Of a stretch of DNA of 64,000 nucleotides, positions 17,376 through 26,476 are shown piece after piece; positions within the stretch are counted from its first letter, which is position 1; every line of letters begins with the position of its first letter. The position numbers and the translations under genes are program-made. The notes beneath the pieces were generated by a model. The model did no database searches, was not told where the DNA came from, and saw nothing but the letters and a program-made list of their open reading frames with translations. The stretch comes from Halothermothrix sp. GTDB lineage: Bacteria; Bacillota; Halanaerobiia; DY22613. Where the stretch lies: NCBI GenBank assembly GCA_016841825.1, contig JAENYK010000001.1:62001-126000 (forward strand), given 5' to 3'.

Positions 17376-18461
17376 CTACCAATTATGGACTATAGCATCA
17401 CGCGGACATCTGGTGACACACAATCCACACCCGAAACATTTATCTGCATCAATGAAGGCAATCTTTTCTAAAGTAATTGCTTGGTATGCACAGCTTCTGG
17501 CACAGATTCCACAGGCTGTACAGGCTTCGCTATCGACTTGCGGGGTTACTGGATTCATTGTAGCAGTCTCGGGCTTGTTCTTGAGGGCCAGGCCGTGAAA
17601 ATCTTGTAATGATTGATATCCTGCTTTCTCCATATAACTTTCCATCTCTTTGACGATTCTACCATATACAGTCGGTCCTTCTAAAATAGCTGCGGTACAG
17701 GTCTGCACCGCAACGGCTCCTGCCATAATCATCTTGATGGCATCAGTACCAGAGCTTATTCCACCAACACCGATAATTGGGATATCTACTGCCTGTGCTG
17801 CCTGATAGACACAACGCAAAGCCAATGGGAAAATAGCTTTACCAGACAGCCAGCCATACCCAGTATCACTTCCCATCACAGATTTACCAGTTTTGAGATC
17901 TATATCTAAGCAGGGGCCAAAGGAGTTAATTAAGACAATTCCATCTGCACCTGCCTTCTCTGCTGCTCTGGCAAAGGTCGGAATATCCACCTGTGGGCTC
18001 AATTTAACAAATATCGGCAAGTCACAGGATTCTTTTGCAGCCCTAATCGCTCTCTCCACTGGTGAAGTATCTCCACCCAGATAATGGGTTGATAACTCAA
18101 ATGCATCGGCAAAAGGAGCAACCTGGGGAACCAATTGTCGGATATCATCTTCAGTATATCCTAAACCGGCAATAATTGGTAAGCCTACTTCTCTTACCAG
18201 AGGATACTCTGCTGCCAACCAGATCTCAGGGTCCAACTCGGACCACAATTCAGTGTTCAAAAACCCTCCCCTAAACGGCTCAGCCATACACGGTCGTGGG
18301 ACTTTAGCACCCTGAGCAGAGATAGTCTTGGTCACTATCGCCCCGGCACCTCCTTTAGCAGCCTCAATAGCTGCCTGACCATCACGAATTGGAGGGCCAG
18401 CCGCAGGCATTACAGGATTACTCAACCTAATACCACAGAATTCAGTGGATAGATTTACCAT
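17376..18461 (-). CDS. Dihydroorotate/dihydropyrimidine dehydrogenase-like flavoprotein with two [4Fe-4S] clusters
   Basis: 361 residues. The first about 290 form a PyrD/PreA-type FMN barrel (NPVMPAAGPP start, VKLSPQVDIP, GVGGISSGTDAIKMIMAGA). The C-terminal about 60 residues are a bacterial ferredoxin with CTACGICARSC and CFGCGLCVTRC motifs, the layout of PreA of dihydropyrimidine dehydrogenase. No PreT-like FAD/NADH partner is adjacent. It starts 40 bp after the xdhA C-terminal ORF and probably shares its transcript, so it could move electrons to or from the molybdenum hydroxylase or reduce a ring intermediate. This role is inference. Confidence 0.85.
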   Translation of the reverse strand: MVNLSTEFCGIRLSNPVMPAAGPPIRDGQAAIEAAKGGAGAIVTKTISAQGAKVPRPCMAEPFRGGFLNTELWSELDPEIWLAAEYPLVREVGLPIIAGLGYTEDDIRQLVPQVAPFADAFELSTHYLGGDTSPVERAIRAAKESCDLPIFVKLSPQVDIPTFARAAEKAGADGIVLINSFGPCLDIDLKTGKSVMGSDTGYGWLSGKAIFPLALRCVYQAAQAVDIPIIGVGGISSGTDAIKMIMAGAVAVQTCTAAILEGPTVYGRIVKEMESYMEKAGYQSLQDFHGLALKNKPETATMNPVTPQVDSEACTACGICARSCAYQAITLEKIAFIDADKCFGCGLCVTRCPRDAIVHNW

Positions 18462-18501
18462 TTATCTGTCACCTTCTTTTTATAAGATTCTATAAATTCG
18501 A

Positions 18502-19503
18502 TTAATTACCTGCTGCTAGCTTTTTTAATTCCCGAAGAATTTTTTCCGGAGTAGCCGGAAGTTCTTTAATCCTGACACCACACGCATTATAGATAGCATT
18601 GATGATGGCCGGAGCAGTACTGATCATAGCTGGCTCTCCGATTCCCTTAGCTCCGAAAGGACCTAAAGGTTCTTCATCTTCTACGATAACTGTCTGCATT
18701 CTCGGCACATCCAATGATGTAGGAATTAAGTATGTAGATAGATTTGGATTTAAAAGGGTTCCATATTCGTCAAACAAAATTTCTTCCATCAACGCCATAC
18801 CAATTCCCTGGGCTGAACCCCCTTCCATCTGACCTTCCACATTCTGGGGATGAATAGCCTGCCCTACATCGGGTGCAGCTACCATCCTGATAACCTCAAC
18901 CTGACCTGTTCCCAGGTCTATCTCAACCTCCGCTATGGTGGTTACAAAAGTATAGGAGACATACACACGCTCTCCCTGACCGTTACTGGGATCTGGAGGA
19001 GTAGTAATCGGAAAATATGAACCTTCAGCTTCCAACTTTTCACCACGTTCAGCAGCAATCTTAGCCAATTCAGCAAAACTAATTTTCTTCTCCTCGGCTC
19101 CATGGGGAACCACACAACTATTCTCAAAATACAGTTCAGGATAAGTTTTACCATATACTTTTACTGCCAGATCAAAGATTATACTCCTCAAAATCTGTGC
19201 TGTATTCATCACAGCATTCCCGGTAAAGAAAGTCTGGCGGGTAGCGGAAGTAGAACCAGAACTCCTGGTGACAGCTGTATCTCCATTAACCAGATCTATT
19301 GATTCCACCGGAACACCCAAAATCTCTGCAGCAATCTGACTTACTACAGTTAAAACCCCTTGCCCCACATCCGCTGCGGCTGTCTTTACCTCTACCCTAC
19401 CATCAGGTTTTATTCTGATAGATGCGGTAGAATGATCTGGAAATCCTTCACCATAGCCAAATCCAAACATCACAGATGCAATACCTACACCTCTCTTTTT
19501 CAT
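18502..19503 (-). CDS. xdhA: Molybdenum hydroxylase large subunit, C-terminal ORF
   Basis: 333 residues matching the C-terminal part of xanthine-dehydrogenase-type molybdopterin subunits. AADVGQGVLTVVSQIAAE and GSTSATRQTFFTGNAV contact the cofactor. GPFGAKGIGEPAMI contains the catalytic glutamate. The ATG lies inside the stop of the upstream ORF (ATGA overlap), and a G-rich stretch eight bases upstream could act as ribosome site. Alone it cannot be active because the other Mo-site motifs are in the preceding ORF. Either two polypeptides assemble, or a -1 frameshift makes one protein of about 755 residues, the usual length. Confidence 0.88.
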   Translation of the reverse strand: MKKRGVGIASVMFGFGYGEGFPDHSTASIRIKPDGRVEVKTAAADVGQGVLTVVSQIAAEILGVPVESIDLVNGDTAVTRSSGSTSATRQTFFTGNAVMNTAQILRSIIFDLAVKVYGKTYPELYFENSCVVPHGAEEKKISFAELAKIAAERGEKLEAEGSYFPITTPPDPSNGQGERVYVSYTFVTTIAEVEIDLGTGQVEVIRMVAAPDVGQAIHPQNVEGQMEGGSAQGIGMALMEEILFDEYGTLLNPNLSTYLIPTSLDVPRMQTVIVEDEEPLGPFGAKGIGEPAMISTAPAIINAIYNACGVRIKELPATPEKILRELKKLAAGN

Positions 19504-20771
19504 CTGATCACACCCCCCAGCCTTTCAAAAGCTTCCACAGCTTTGATAATGGTCTCCTTCACACCAACACTGGCATAAAGTTTCTGCCCATTTGGGGTTG
19601 TAGATCCTACCTGATAAGCATTTTTCAAACGCAGTTCAATCGGGTTAATTCCCAGCTTTTCTGCAATAATATCCATCTGAGATTCATAGGCAAAAGCCGT
19701 CTGAGTAGCCCCGAATCCCCGCATGGCTCCAGCATAGGTATTATTTGTATAGACCGTATAGGCGACTCCCCGCACGTTAGGACAGTCATAAGGTCCAGTA
19801 CAGTGATAAAGCCCCTTGTGCACTACAGCCGGGCCAGAAGAAGCGTACGCCCCTGTATCACCAATCACCGTCGCTTCCCAGGCAGTCAGAGTTCCATCTT
19901 TTTTCACACCTGTTCTAAACCTGAAAATCATTGGATGACGCTTGGATGTAGCAATAATCGATTCTTCCCGGCTATAAATAGTTTTTACAGGACGTTTAAC
20001 CTCTCTGACAGCGATAGCCAGATGCAGTTGAGCAATAATGTCCTCTCGTTTACCAAAAGCTCCTCCAATTGCCGGCTGAATAATCCGAATCTTCTCTACA
20101 GGAAGTCCCATTGCCTGGGCTACATCCACCCTGGTATCATGAAGCCACTGAGTAGCAGCCCAGATACAGATAGTATCATCTTCTTCCAGAGTTGCCAGAC
20201 CGGCATCAGGTTGGAGAGTGATATGCTCAACATGCTGTGTTTTGAACTCATTATAAACAATCAAATCTGCTTCCATAAATCCCCGGACTATGTCACCTTT
20301 ATCTAACTTATGGGTACAGACAATATTTCCAGCGGTGTGAATTGTTACTGCATCCTCTTCCATAGCTCGCAGAGGGTCAGTTATAACCTCTAATTTGTCA
20401 TATTCAACCTTTATCTTCTTTATAGCTTTCCGAACCTGAATATTACTCTCACCAATGACAATAGCCAGAGTATCACCAGTGAATCTAACTTTCTCACCAA
20501 TTCCCACCAGGGCAGGCTGATCTTTAAAGATTAGACCATGATTTTTTAAACCTGGTAGATCTTCTTTAGTAATGATTCTCACAATCCCTGGTACTGCTAG
20601 AGCCTGAGCCAGGTCTATCTTTCGAATGACAGCATGGGCATAGGGTGCACGTAACACCTGCATATAGAGCATATCTTCCATATACAGATCTGTAGCGTAC
20701 AGAGCTTTGCCCGTGACTTTGGCTTTAGCGTCAACCTTGGGAACAGAATGACCTACAATATTACCTTTCAT
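19500..20771 (-). CDS. xdhA: Molybdenum hydroxylase large subunit, N-terminal ORF
   Basis: 423 residues matching the N-terminal part of the xanthine dehydrogenase catalytic subunit: a/b-hammerhead domain first (GKALYATDLYMEDMLYMQVLRAPYAHA), then the first Mo-binding block with PAIGGAFGKRED and AMRGFGATQTAFAYE. It ends just before the region where intact homologues continue. Before the stop the 0-frame codons are CTG-GGG-GGT, giving G-GGG-GGT, a shape that allows -1 slippage. The ATG at 20771 has GGAGG eight bases before it and overlaps the Fe-S subunit gene by 11 bp. Confidence 0.88.
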   Translation of the reverse strand: MKGNIVGHSVPKVDAKAKVTGKALYATDLYMEDMLYMQVLRAPYAHAVIRKIDLAQALAVPGIVRIITKEDLPGLKNHGLIFKDQPALVGIGEKVRFTGDTLAIVIGESNIQVRKAIKKIKVEYDKLEVITDPLRAMEEDAVTIHTAGNIVCTHKLDKGDIVRGFMEADLIVYNEFKTQHVEHITLQPDAGLATLEEDDTICIWAATQWLHDTRVDVAQAMGLPVEKIRIIQPAIGGAFGKREDIIAQLHLAIAVREVKRPVKTIYSREESIIATSKRHPMIFRFRTGVKKDGTLTAWEATVIGDTGAYASSGPAVVHKGLYHCTGPYDCPNVRGVAYTVYTNNTYAGAMRGFGATQTAFAYESQMDIIAEKLGINPIELRLKNAYQVGSTTPNGQKLYASVGVKETIIKAVEAFERLGGVIR

Positions 20772-21255
20772 CCCCGCCACCTCCCATCACTTCAGCTGCA
20801 TCTTTAATGGCATCAACAATCTTTTGATAACCAGTACAGCGGCAGAGATTACCCGAGATTCCTTTTCTAATCTCCTCCTCAGACGGATTTGGGTTCTTAT
20901 CCAGAATAGCTTTTGCTGAGAGAACCATCCCGGGAGTACAGTACCCACATTGAACTGCTCCCTGACGGATAAAAGCCTCCTGAATTGGATGCAGTTCTTC
21001 ACCATCACCCATTCCCTCAATAGTCAAAATCTCTGAACCATCAGCCTGGAAGGCCAGCACCATACATGAATTAACCGTCTTACCATTCATGATAATTGTA
21101 CAGGCCCCACACTCACCTTTCCCACAACCTTCCTTAGTACCGGTAAGACCCAGCTCATCCCGGAGAAGATCCACTAATCTGAGTTCAGGATCAACCTGTA
21201 ATTCATATAGGCGGTCATTAACAGTCACTTTAATCATCAATCTATTATCTCCCAC
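20761..21255 (-). CDS. xdhC: Molybdenum hydroxylase [2Fe-2S] subunit
   Basis: 164 residues. A plant-type [2Fe-2S] domain (GCGKGECGACTI plus a later Cys) is followed by an all-helical domain with the second cluster (QCGYCTPGM and NLCRCTGYQ). This is the electron-transfer subunit of xanthine-dehydrogenase-like enzymes. The start is GTG 21255 with GGAGG nine bases upstream, overlapping the FAD subunit gene; ATG 21237 is a possible alternative. The symbol follows E. coli naming. Confidence 0.93.
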   Translation of the reverse strand: MGDNRLMIKVTVNDRLYELQVDPELRLVDLLRDELGLTGTKEGCGKGECGACTIIMNGKTVNSCMVLAFQADGSEILTIEGMGDGEELHPIQEAFIRQGAVQCGYCTPGMVLSAKAILDKNPNPSEEEIRKGISGNLCRCTGYQKIVDAIKDAAEVMGGGGDER

Positions 21256-22120
21256 TGCGTCCTACCTCCTTGTTTACAATCTTCTGAAGACCCTGGGTGA
21301 CCAATTCTCTTGCTATATCTGTACGGTATTGCTGACTTCCCCGTATATCCGAAATAGGTGCTATATCTTTCTCTAGCTGTCCCAATATTTCAAACGTATT
21401 ACTCTTTGTAACGTCTTGACCCTGCAATAGTTCTTCCACAAGTTTAGCCCGTTTGGTTGTAGGAGCTACTGCTCCCAGGGCAATTCGACAATCTTCAATC
21501 AGATTACCCTGTAATCCCAACATAATCGCTGCATTTACAGTAGAAATAGCTAATGCTTTACGATATCCTAGTTTGACAAACGCTCCAACAGTATTATCTT
21601 TGGGGATTGGAAAGATTAATGCTGTGATCAGTTCATCTTTCTTCATAATATGACGCCCTGGTCCGACCAGAAACTCTTCTAAAGACACTACTTTTTCCCC
21701 TCTGTCTAAACTGACAAATTTGACACTGGCATCCAGAGCCAATAATGGTGTTAGCGTATCCCCGGCGGGAGATGCGTTAGCAACATTACCACCGATAGTA
21801 CCACGATTTCTAATCTGGGGTGAACCTACCGAACCAGCAGCCTCAGCCAACAGCGGTGCATTTTGCTGAATAATCGTCGAATCCTCCAGTTGTGTATGAG
21901 TTACCAGACTACCCACTTCGATCTGATCATTGATAATCCTGATGCTCTTCAATTCTTCCAACTGCCAGATATTTAACACTCTGTGTAGTTCATCCAGACG
22001 TTCATGATATTTGACCAACACATCTGTGCCGCCGGCGATTATAGTGGTCTCATCACCATATTGGTGAAGATATTGAAGAGCTTCATTTAGACGACGGGAC
22101 GTAAAACCAATAATCCCCAT
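21245..22120 (-). CDS. xdhB: Molybdenum hydroxylase FAD-binding subunit
   Basis: 291 residues of the CoxM/XdhB family. AGGTDVLVK near residue 30 and RNRGTIGGNVANASPAGDT near residue 105 are the two FAD-binding motifs of the vanillyl-alcohol-oxidase fold. A C-terminal CO-dehydrogenase flavoprotein domain follows. It passes electrons from the [2Fe-2S] subunit to NAD or another acceptor. It is first in the tight xdhB-xdhC-xdhA series with overlapping ends, and GGAGGTG precedes the ATG. Confidence 0.93.
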   Translation of the reverse strand: MGIIGFTSRRLNEALQYLHQYGDETTIIAGGTDVLVKYHERLDELHRVLNIWQLEELKSIRIINDQIEVGSLVTHTQLEDSTIIQQNAPLLAEAAGSVGSPQIRNRGTIGGNVANASPAGDTLTPLLALDASVKFVSLDRGEKVVSLEEFLVGPGRHIMKKDELITALIFPIPKDNTVGAFVKLGYRKALAISTVNAAIMLGLQGNLIEDCRIALGAVAPTTKRAKLVEELLQGQDVTKSNTFEILGQLEKDIAPISDIRGSQQYRTDIARELVTQGLQKIVNKEVGRSGR

Positions 22121-22224
22121 AGTTACACCTCCTTATCAGATCCACATTCTATGTTTCATCTGAAATGTCTTTACATGGTTATATTATACATTTGAGTAAT
22201 ACAATCCTTTATTTTCACACAAAA

Positions 22225-23556
22225 TCAAAAACGTTGCCATAATTTATCTGCCAGCTTCCTGGAATAAGCATGCACTTTTTCCAAATCTATTCCTCTGATT
22301 TCACGGTCTTTCATCAGTATCTTACCATTGACAATGGTGGTCACAACCCGTCCCCCGGAGACTCCAAATAACAGATGACTATAATATGTGCTATCAGTCA
22401 GTGGTGTAGGTGGATCATAATCAAGAATAATCAGATCAGCATAACTCCCAACTTTCAATTGACCCACAGGTCTGGAAAAATATTTCCCAACAATCAATCG
22501 ATTATTTGTAAAAACCATCTCGGGAACTTCTGTCCATGATGCTGATGGATTTCCTTGTTCATGTTTATGCAAAACATTGGCAGCTTTAATACTTTCAAAC
22601 ATATCTGAAGTAAATCCATCAGTACCAAGTCCTACCAGCAGACCTTTGTTGAGCATTGTCGTCACATCTGCACAGCCAACAGCATTACCCATATTTGACT
22701 CAGGATTATGGACTATAGCTGTACCTCTGGCCTTTAAAATGTCCATCTCTTCCTGAGTAATCTGAACACAATGAGCCGCAATACTTTTCTCATTCCAGAC
22801 GCCGAATTTATCTAATCTTTCGACAACTCTGAGTCCAGAACGCTGCAGGCTGTCTTCTACATCCTGGATTCCTTCCGCTGTGTGAATATGAAAACCTGTA
22901 TCCAGACCAGCTACAGCCTCACCACAGGCTTCCAGAGTAGCATCTGACAAAGTTAAAGACGCATGAAGACCAAAAAGTCCGTTGATCAGATCATCATCTC
23001 TCTGGCGGCAGGCCCGAATAAATTCAACATTTTCTTTAATTCCCAATTGAGTAATCTCCTGACCATCCCGATCGGAAACCTCATAGGCCAGACAGGCTCG
23101 AATCCCCAATTGTTCTACTGCCTCAGCCAGAATTCCCAGACTACCCTGAACAGCATATGGACTGGCATGATGATCGATCAAAGTGGTAGTACCATATCTG
23201 ATACTATCTATTAATGGAATTAATGCCGAGTAATAAATATCCTCTTCCGTTAATTGTTTATCTAATCTCCACCAGAGTCTTTCCAATATCTGACGAAAAT
23301 CTCCGGGTGGTCTTTTCAAAGCCAGACCTCTGGCGAAGGTACTATATAAGTGCATGTGAGAATTAATCAGCCCTGGCATAACTATTCTCCCTTGAGCATC
23401 CAGGACTTCTGAATAGTCATATTGATCCACTAAATCTGTGGTCTGTCCCACCGCCTTGATCAGATTGTCTTCAATAATTAAAGCTCCATCTCTGATGACC
23501 TGCCTGCCTTCTTCAAAATTCAGGGTGATAAGCCAGGCATTTTTAATCAAGATCAT
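22225..23556 (-). CDS. ssnA: SsnA-type amidohydrolase
   Basis: 443 residues of the metal-dependent amidohydrolase superfamily. The N-terminal metal site is MPGLINSHMHLYSTFARGL, followed by the LWWRLDKQLT block typical of SsnA. Further ligands lie in FHIHTAEG, AAHCVQI and GLGTDGFTSD. SsnA homologues sit with selenium-linked molybdenum hydroxylases and purine catabolism genes; the exact reaction is not settled as far as known here. The frame opens at a TTG, but ATG 23556 lies nine bases after AAGGAG. It follows the 8-oxoguanine deaminase gene by 54 bp. Confidence 0.88.
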   Translation of the reverse strand: MILIKNAWLITLNFEEGRQVIRDGALIIEDNLIKAVGQTTDLVDQYDYSEVLDAQGRIVMPGLINSHMHLYSTFARGLALKRPPGDFRQILERLWWRLDKQLTEEDIYYSALIPLIDSIRYGTTTLIDHHASPYAVQGSLGILAEAVEQLGIRACLAYEVSDRDGQEITQLGIKENVEFIRACRQRDDDLINGLFGLHASLTLSDATLEACGEAVAGLDTGFHIHTAEGIQDVEDSLQRSGLRVVERLDKFGVWNEKSIAAHCVQITQEEMDILKARGTAIVHNPESNMGNAVGCADVTTMLNKGLLVGLGTDGFTSDMFESIKAANVLHKHEQGNPSASWTEVPEMVFTNNRLIVGKYFSRPVGQLKVGSYADLIILDYDPPTPLTDSTYYSHLLFGVSGGRVVTTIVNGKILMKDREIRGIDLEKVHAYSRKLADKLWQRF

Positions 23557-23610
23557 CCTCCTCAACTCCTTTTTAAGTCAAAGCTCACAGTATCCAGCGG
23601 TCGAGAACTG

Positions 23611-24972
23611 TTATCCTTCAATAATCTGTTGACTAATTCTATTCTGGTCAACCACTAATCTCTCCTCATCTATAGTGTTGATTATCCCATGGTCTACAAC
23701 GATTTGCCCATTGACAATGGTATAATCCACAACCTGAGAATCTCCACAATGAATCAAAGCAGATACTGGGTCTAGCTGGCCACCGGCGAAACCAATTCGC
23801 TGCGAGCTGACCATAAATAGATCACCCATCTTTCCAATCTCCAGAGAACCAATATCATCTCTACCCAACAGTTTAGCACTACCTCTGGTAGCCAGATATA
23901 GAGCTGTTTCTGCAGGCATAGAAGTAATCCCAGATGTCACCCGATGGATTAAGAAAGCTGCCCTCATCTCAGCAATCATATTGGACGAATCATTACTGGC
24001 ACTACCATCGACAGCCAATCCAACAGGGATGTCCAGTTTTAACATTTCCGGAACTCTGGCAATCCCGGAAGCTAATTTTTGATTAGACACAGGACAATGA
24101 GCTACACCGGTCTTTGTCTCAGCCAAAATCTTTAGCTCTTCATCATTAAAATGAATACCATGAGCATACCAGATATCTGAACCAATCCATCCTACACTCT
24201 CCATATATGCCAATGGACGCATATCATGCATCTCGATACAATAATTCTCTTCATCTATCGTCTCACAAAGATGGGTATGACAGTGTACACCATACTCTCT
24301 GGCTAATATAGCTGTCTCTCTTAAAAGATCAGTGGTCACCGAAAAAGGAGAACAGGGAGCCAGAACGATCTGAACCATTGAACCTTTATCAGGATTATGG
24401 TACTCTTCAATCAAACGCTGACAATCTTTCAAAATCTCATCAGGAGTCTGGACTACACTGTCGGGTGGTAATCCTCCATCTTTTTGACTTCGAGACATGC
24501 TTCCTCTGGCGGCATGGAATCTCATACCTATCTTCCGGGCCGCACTAATCTGTTCATCTATCAAAGTAGTGGGTTGGCCTTTAGGAAATACATAAAAATG
24601 ATCAGAAGAAGTAGTACACCCTGTCCGCAAAAGTTCTGCCTGTGCCAAAAGAGTACTGGTGTATACTGCTTCTGGAGTAAGCTTACTCCAGATGGGATAA
24701 AGGTATTGTAACCAATCAAACAGTTCCACATCCTGCACCTGCGGTATATTCCGGGTCAAAGTCTGATACATATGGTGATGGGTATTAATCAAACCCGGAA
24801 AAGCCCACATATCTGTCCCATCAATAAATTCATCTATATCTATGGCAGTGATCTCAGGTTCAATTCTCGTAATCACCCCATCTTCAATTAACAGATCATA
24901 ACCTGTAAAACGCCGTCGTTGGTCATCCATAGTAATAATCTCTTTTAGATTGCTAATCAATAATCTCGCCAT
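23611..24972 (-). CDS. 8-oxoguanine deaminase (amidohydrolase)
   Basis: 453 residues. The metal motif is FPGLINTHHHMYQTLTRN; further ligands are in VHCHTHLCET, YAHGIHF and GLAVDGSASND. The segment WLQYLYPIWSKLTPEAVYTS is characteristic of the 8-oxoguanine deaminase / hydroxyatrazine hydrolase branch rather than of guanine deaminase. The expected reaction is 8-oxoguanine to urate plus ammonia. The neighbours (ssnA, xdh) agree with a purine role. Guanine-type or triazine-type substrates remain possible. Confidence 0.85.
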   Translation of the reverse strand: MARLLISNLKEIITMDDQRRRFTGYDLLIEDGVITRIEPEITAIDIDEFIDGTDMWAFPGLINTHHHMYQTLTRNIPQVQDVELFDWLQYLYPIWSKLTPEAVYTSTLLAQAELLRTGCTTSSDHFYVFPKGQPTTLIDEQISAARKIGMRFHAARGSMSRSQKDGGLPPDSVVQTPDEILKDCQRLIEEYHNPDKGSMVQIVLAPCSPFSVTTDLLRETAILAREYGVHCHTHLCETIDEENYCIEMHDMRPLAYMESVGWIGSDIWYAHGIHFNDEELKILAETKTGVAHCPVSNQKLASGIARVPEMLKLDIPVGLAVDGSASNDSSNMIAEMRAAFLIHRVTSGITSMPAETALYLATRGSAKLLGRDDIGSLEIGKMGDLFMVSSQRIGFAGGQLDPVSALIHCGDSQVVDYTIVNGQIVVDHGIINTIDEERLVVDQNRISQQIIEG

Positions 24973-24994
24973 CTTAATATTTCCCTCCTCGACG

Positions 24995-25053
24995 AAAAAA
25001 GCCCGGGTGAAGCAGCATCTCTAAAAAGAGATGCTACCTACCAAAATTCGGGC
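24995..25053 (-). terminator. Two-tier hairpin terminator after glyA
   Basis: An outer GCCCG/CGGGC stem (25001-25005, 25049-25053) encloses a perfect 9-bp inner hairpin (25014-25022 with 25027-25035), and six T follow on the minus strand. The layered shape is larger than a simple terminator and might act as an attenuator before the deaminase gene. Confidence 0.8.
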
Positions 25054-25133
25054 AATTTTTGCGCAATTTGCGCCAGATGAGATTATCCCACCTGGAAAGA
25101 GTGCTCAGAAGATGAGCTCTCAGACTATTCACT

Positions 25134-26360
25134 TTAGAAACGTTGACATAATGCCTCTATTCGTTCTTTAATCCCGGTAAGTTCACTGTCATTATCCCGG
25201 TTAGTAATGGTATCATAGATCAATTGAGCAATCTCTTGCATCTCACCTTCTTTAAAACCGCGGGTTGTGACCGCAGGAGTACCAATGCGAATACCACTGG
25301 TTACAAAAGGACTTCTGGTCTCAAAAGGAATAGTATTTTTGTTTACAGTAATTCCTACTTCGTCCAGAATGTGTTCGGCTTCTTTACCGGTTACATCCAT
25401 ATTTGTCAGGTCAACCAACATCAGATGGTTGTCGGTACCTCCAGATACCAGCCTAAAACCTTTCTCCATCAGAGCGTCTGCCAATACTGCTGCATTTTTG
25501 ATGATCTGCTGTTGATATGCTTTAAAATCATCTGCCAATGCTTCCTTAAAAGCAACAGCCTTAGCGGCAATAATATGCATCAAAGGTCCGCCCTGTAATC
25601 CCGGGAAGATAGCTTTGTCAATAGCTTTAGCAAATTCCTCTTTACACAGGATCATCCCACCCCTAATACCTCTCAGGGTTTTGTGGGTAGTAGTTGTTAC
25701 AAAATCAGCATATTCAACTGGATTTGGATGCAGGTCTGCTGCTACCAATCCGGCGATATGGGCCATGTCTACCATGAAATATGCCCCAACTTCATCGGCA
25801 ATCTCTCTAAATTTTGCAAAATCAATAATCCGGGGATATGCACTGGCACCTGCTACAATTAATCTTGGTTTATGCTCTAAAGTCAGAGATCTAACCTGAT
25901 CATAATCAATAGTCTCTGTTTCTTTAGACACTCCATAGTGGACGAAGTTATAATAAGTACCTGATTGATTAACTGGACTACCATGTGTTAAGTGGCCTCC
26001 ATGAGACAGATCCATTCCCAGAACAGTACCACCAATTGGAACCATGGCAAAATATACACCCTGATTAGCCTGAGAACCAGAATGAGGCTGCACATTAGCA
26101 TGATCAGCACCAAATAATTGTTTTGCCCGATCAATTGCCAATCTCTCTACCTCATCCACAAACTCACAACCGCCATAGTATCTTTTACCCGGATAGCCTT
26201 CAGCATATTTATTTGTCAGTACAGAACCAGCTGCTTCCATCACTGCAGGGCTAACAAAGTTTTCAGATGCAATTAACTCTACCTTATCATGCTGACGTGC
26301 TTCTTCCTTTTTAACCCAATCAAAAACTTCTGGATCAACCTTTCGCAAATTCTCCAACAT
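25134..26360 (-). CDS. glyA: Serine hydroxymethyltransferase
   Basis: 408 residues, complete. The early block [19 protein letters not shown] and the PLP site [16 protein letters not shown] (Schiff-base lysine) are diagnostic. It interconverts serine and glycine with tetrahydrofolate. In purine-fermenting anaerobes glycine plus one-carbon units from purine breakdown pass through this enzyme to serine and pyruvate, which explains its place between ygeW and the deaminases. The start is ATG 26360, six bases after GAGGTG; the frame extends 11 codons upstream without a better site. Confidence 0.96.
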   Translation of the reverse strand: MLENLRKVDPEVFDWVKKEEARQHDKVELIASENFVSPAVMEAAGSVLTNKYAEGYPGKRYYGGCEFVDEVERLAIDRAKQLFGADHANVQPHSGSQANQGVYFAMVPIGGTVLGMDLSHGGHLTHGSPVNQSGTYYNFVHYGVSKETETIDYDQVRSLTLEHKPRLIVAGASAYPRIIDFAKFREIADEVGAYFMVDMAHIAGLVAADLHPNPVEYADFVTTTTHKTLRGIRGGMILCKEEFAKAIDKAIFPGLQGGPLMHIIAAKAVAFKEALADDFKAYQQQIIKNAAVLADALMEKGFRLVSGGTDNHLMLVDLTNMDVTGKEAEHILDEVGITVNKNTIPFETRSPFVTSGIRIGTPAVTTRGFKEGEMQEIAQLIYDTITNRDNDSELTGIKERIEALCQRF

Positions 26361-26476
26361 TATGTTCACCTCATACCAATTTTTTTGACGCACCTAACAT
26401 TTACGCCTCAATGATTAGTATTCACAACTAAATGCCAAATTCCTCTTTGGAAAAATTATTTTTACTAAAAATTACA

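Noticed and set aside
19476-20306. 276-codon plus-strand ORF antisense to xdhA
   Set aside because: It lies fully opposite conserved molybdopterin-subunit coding sequence, has no ribosome site and its translation is unlike any protein; a shadow of the coding bias.
24995-25053. Glycine or folate riboswitch next to glyA
   Set aside because: It lies downstream of glyA and ends in a T tract, so terminator is the simpler reading; no riboswitch core is present.
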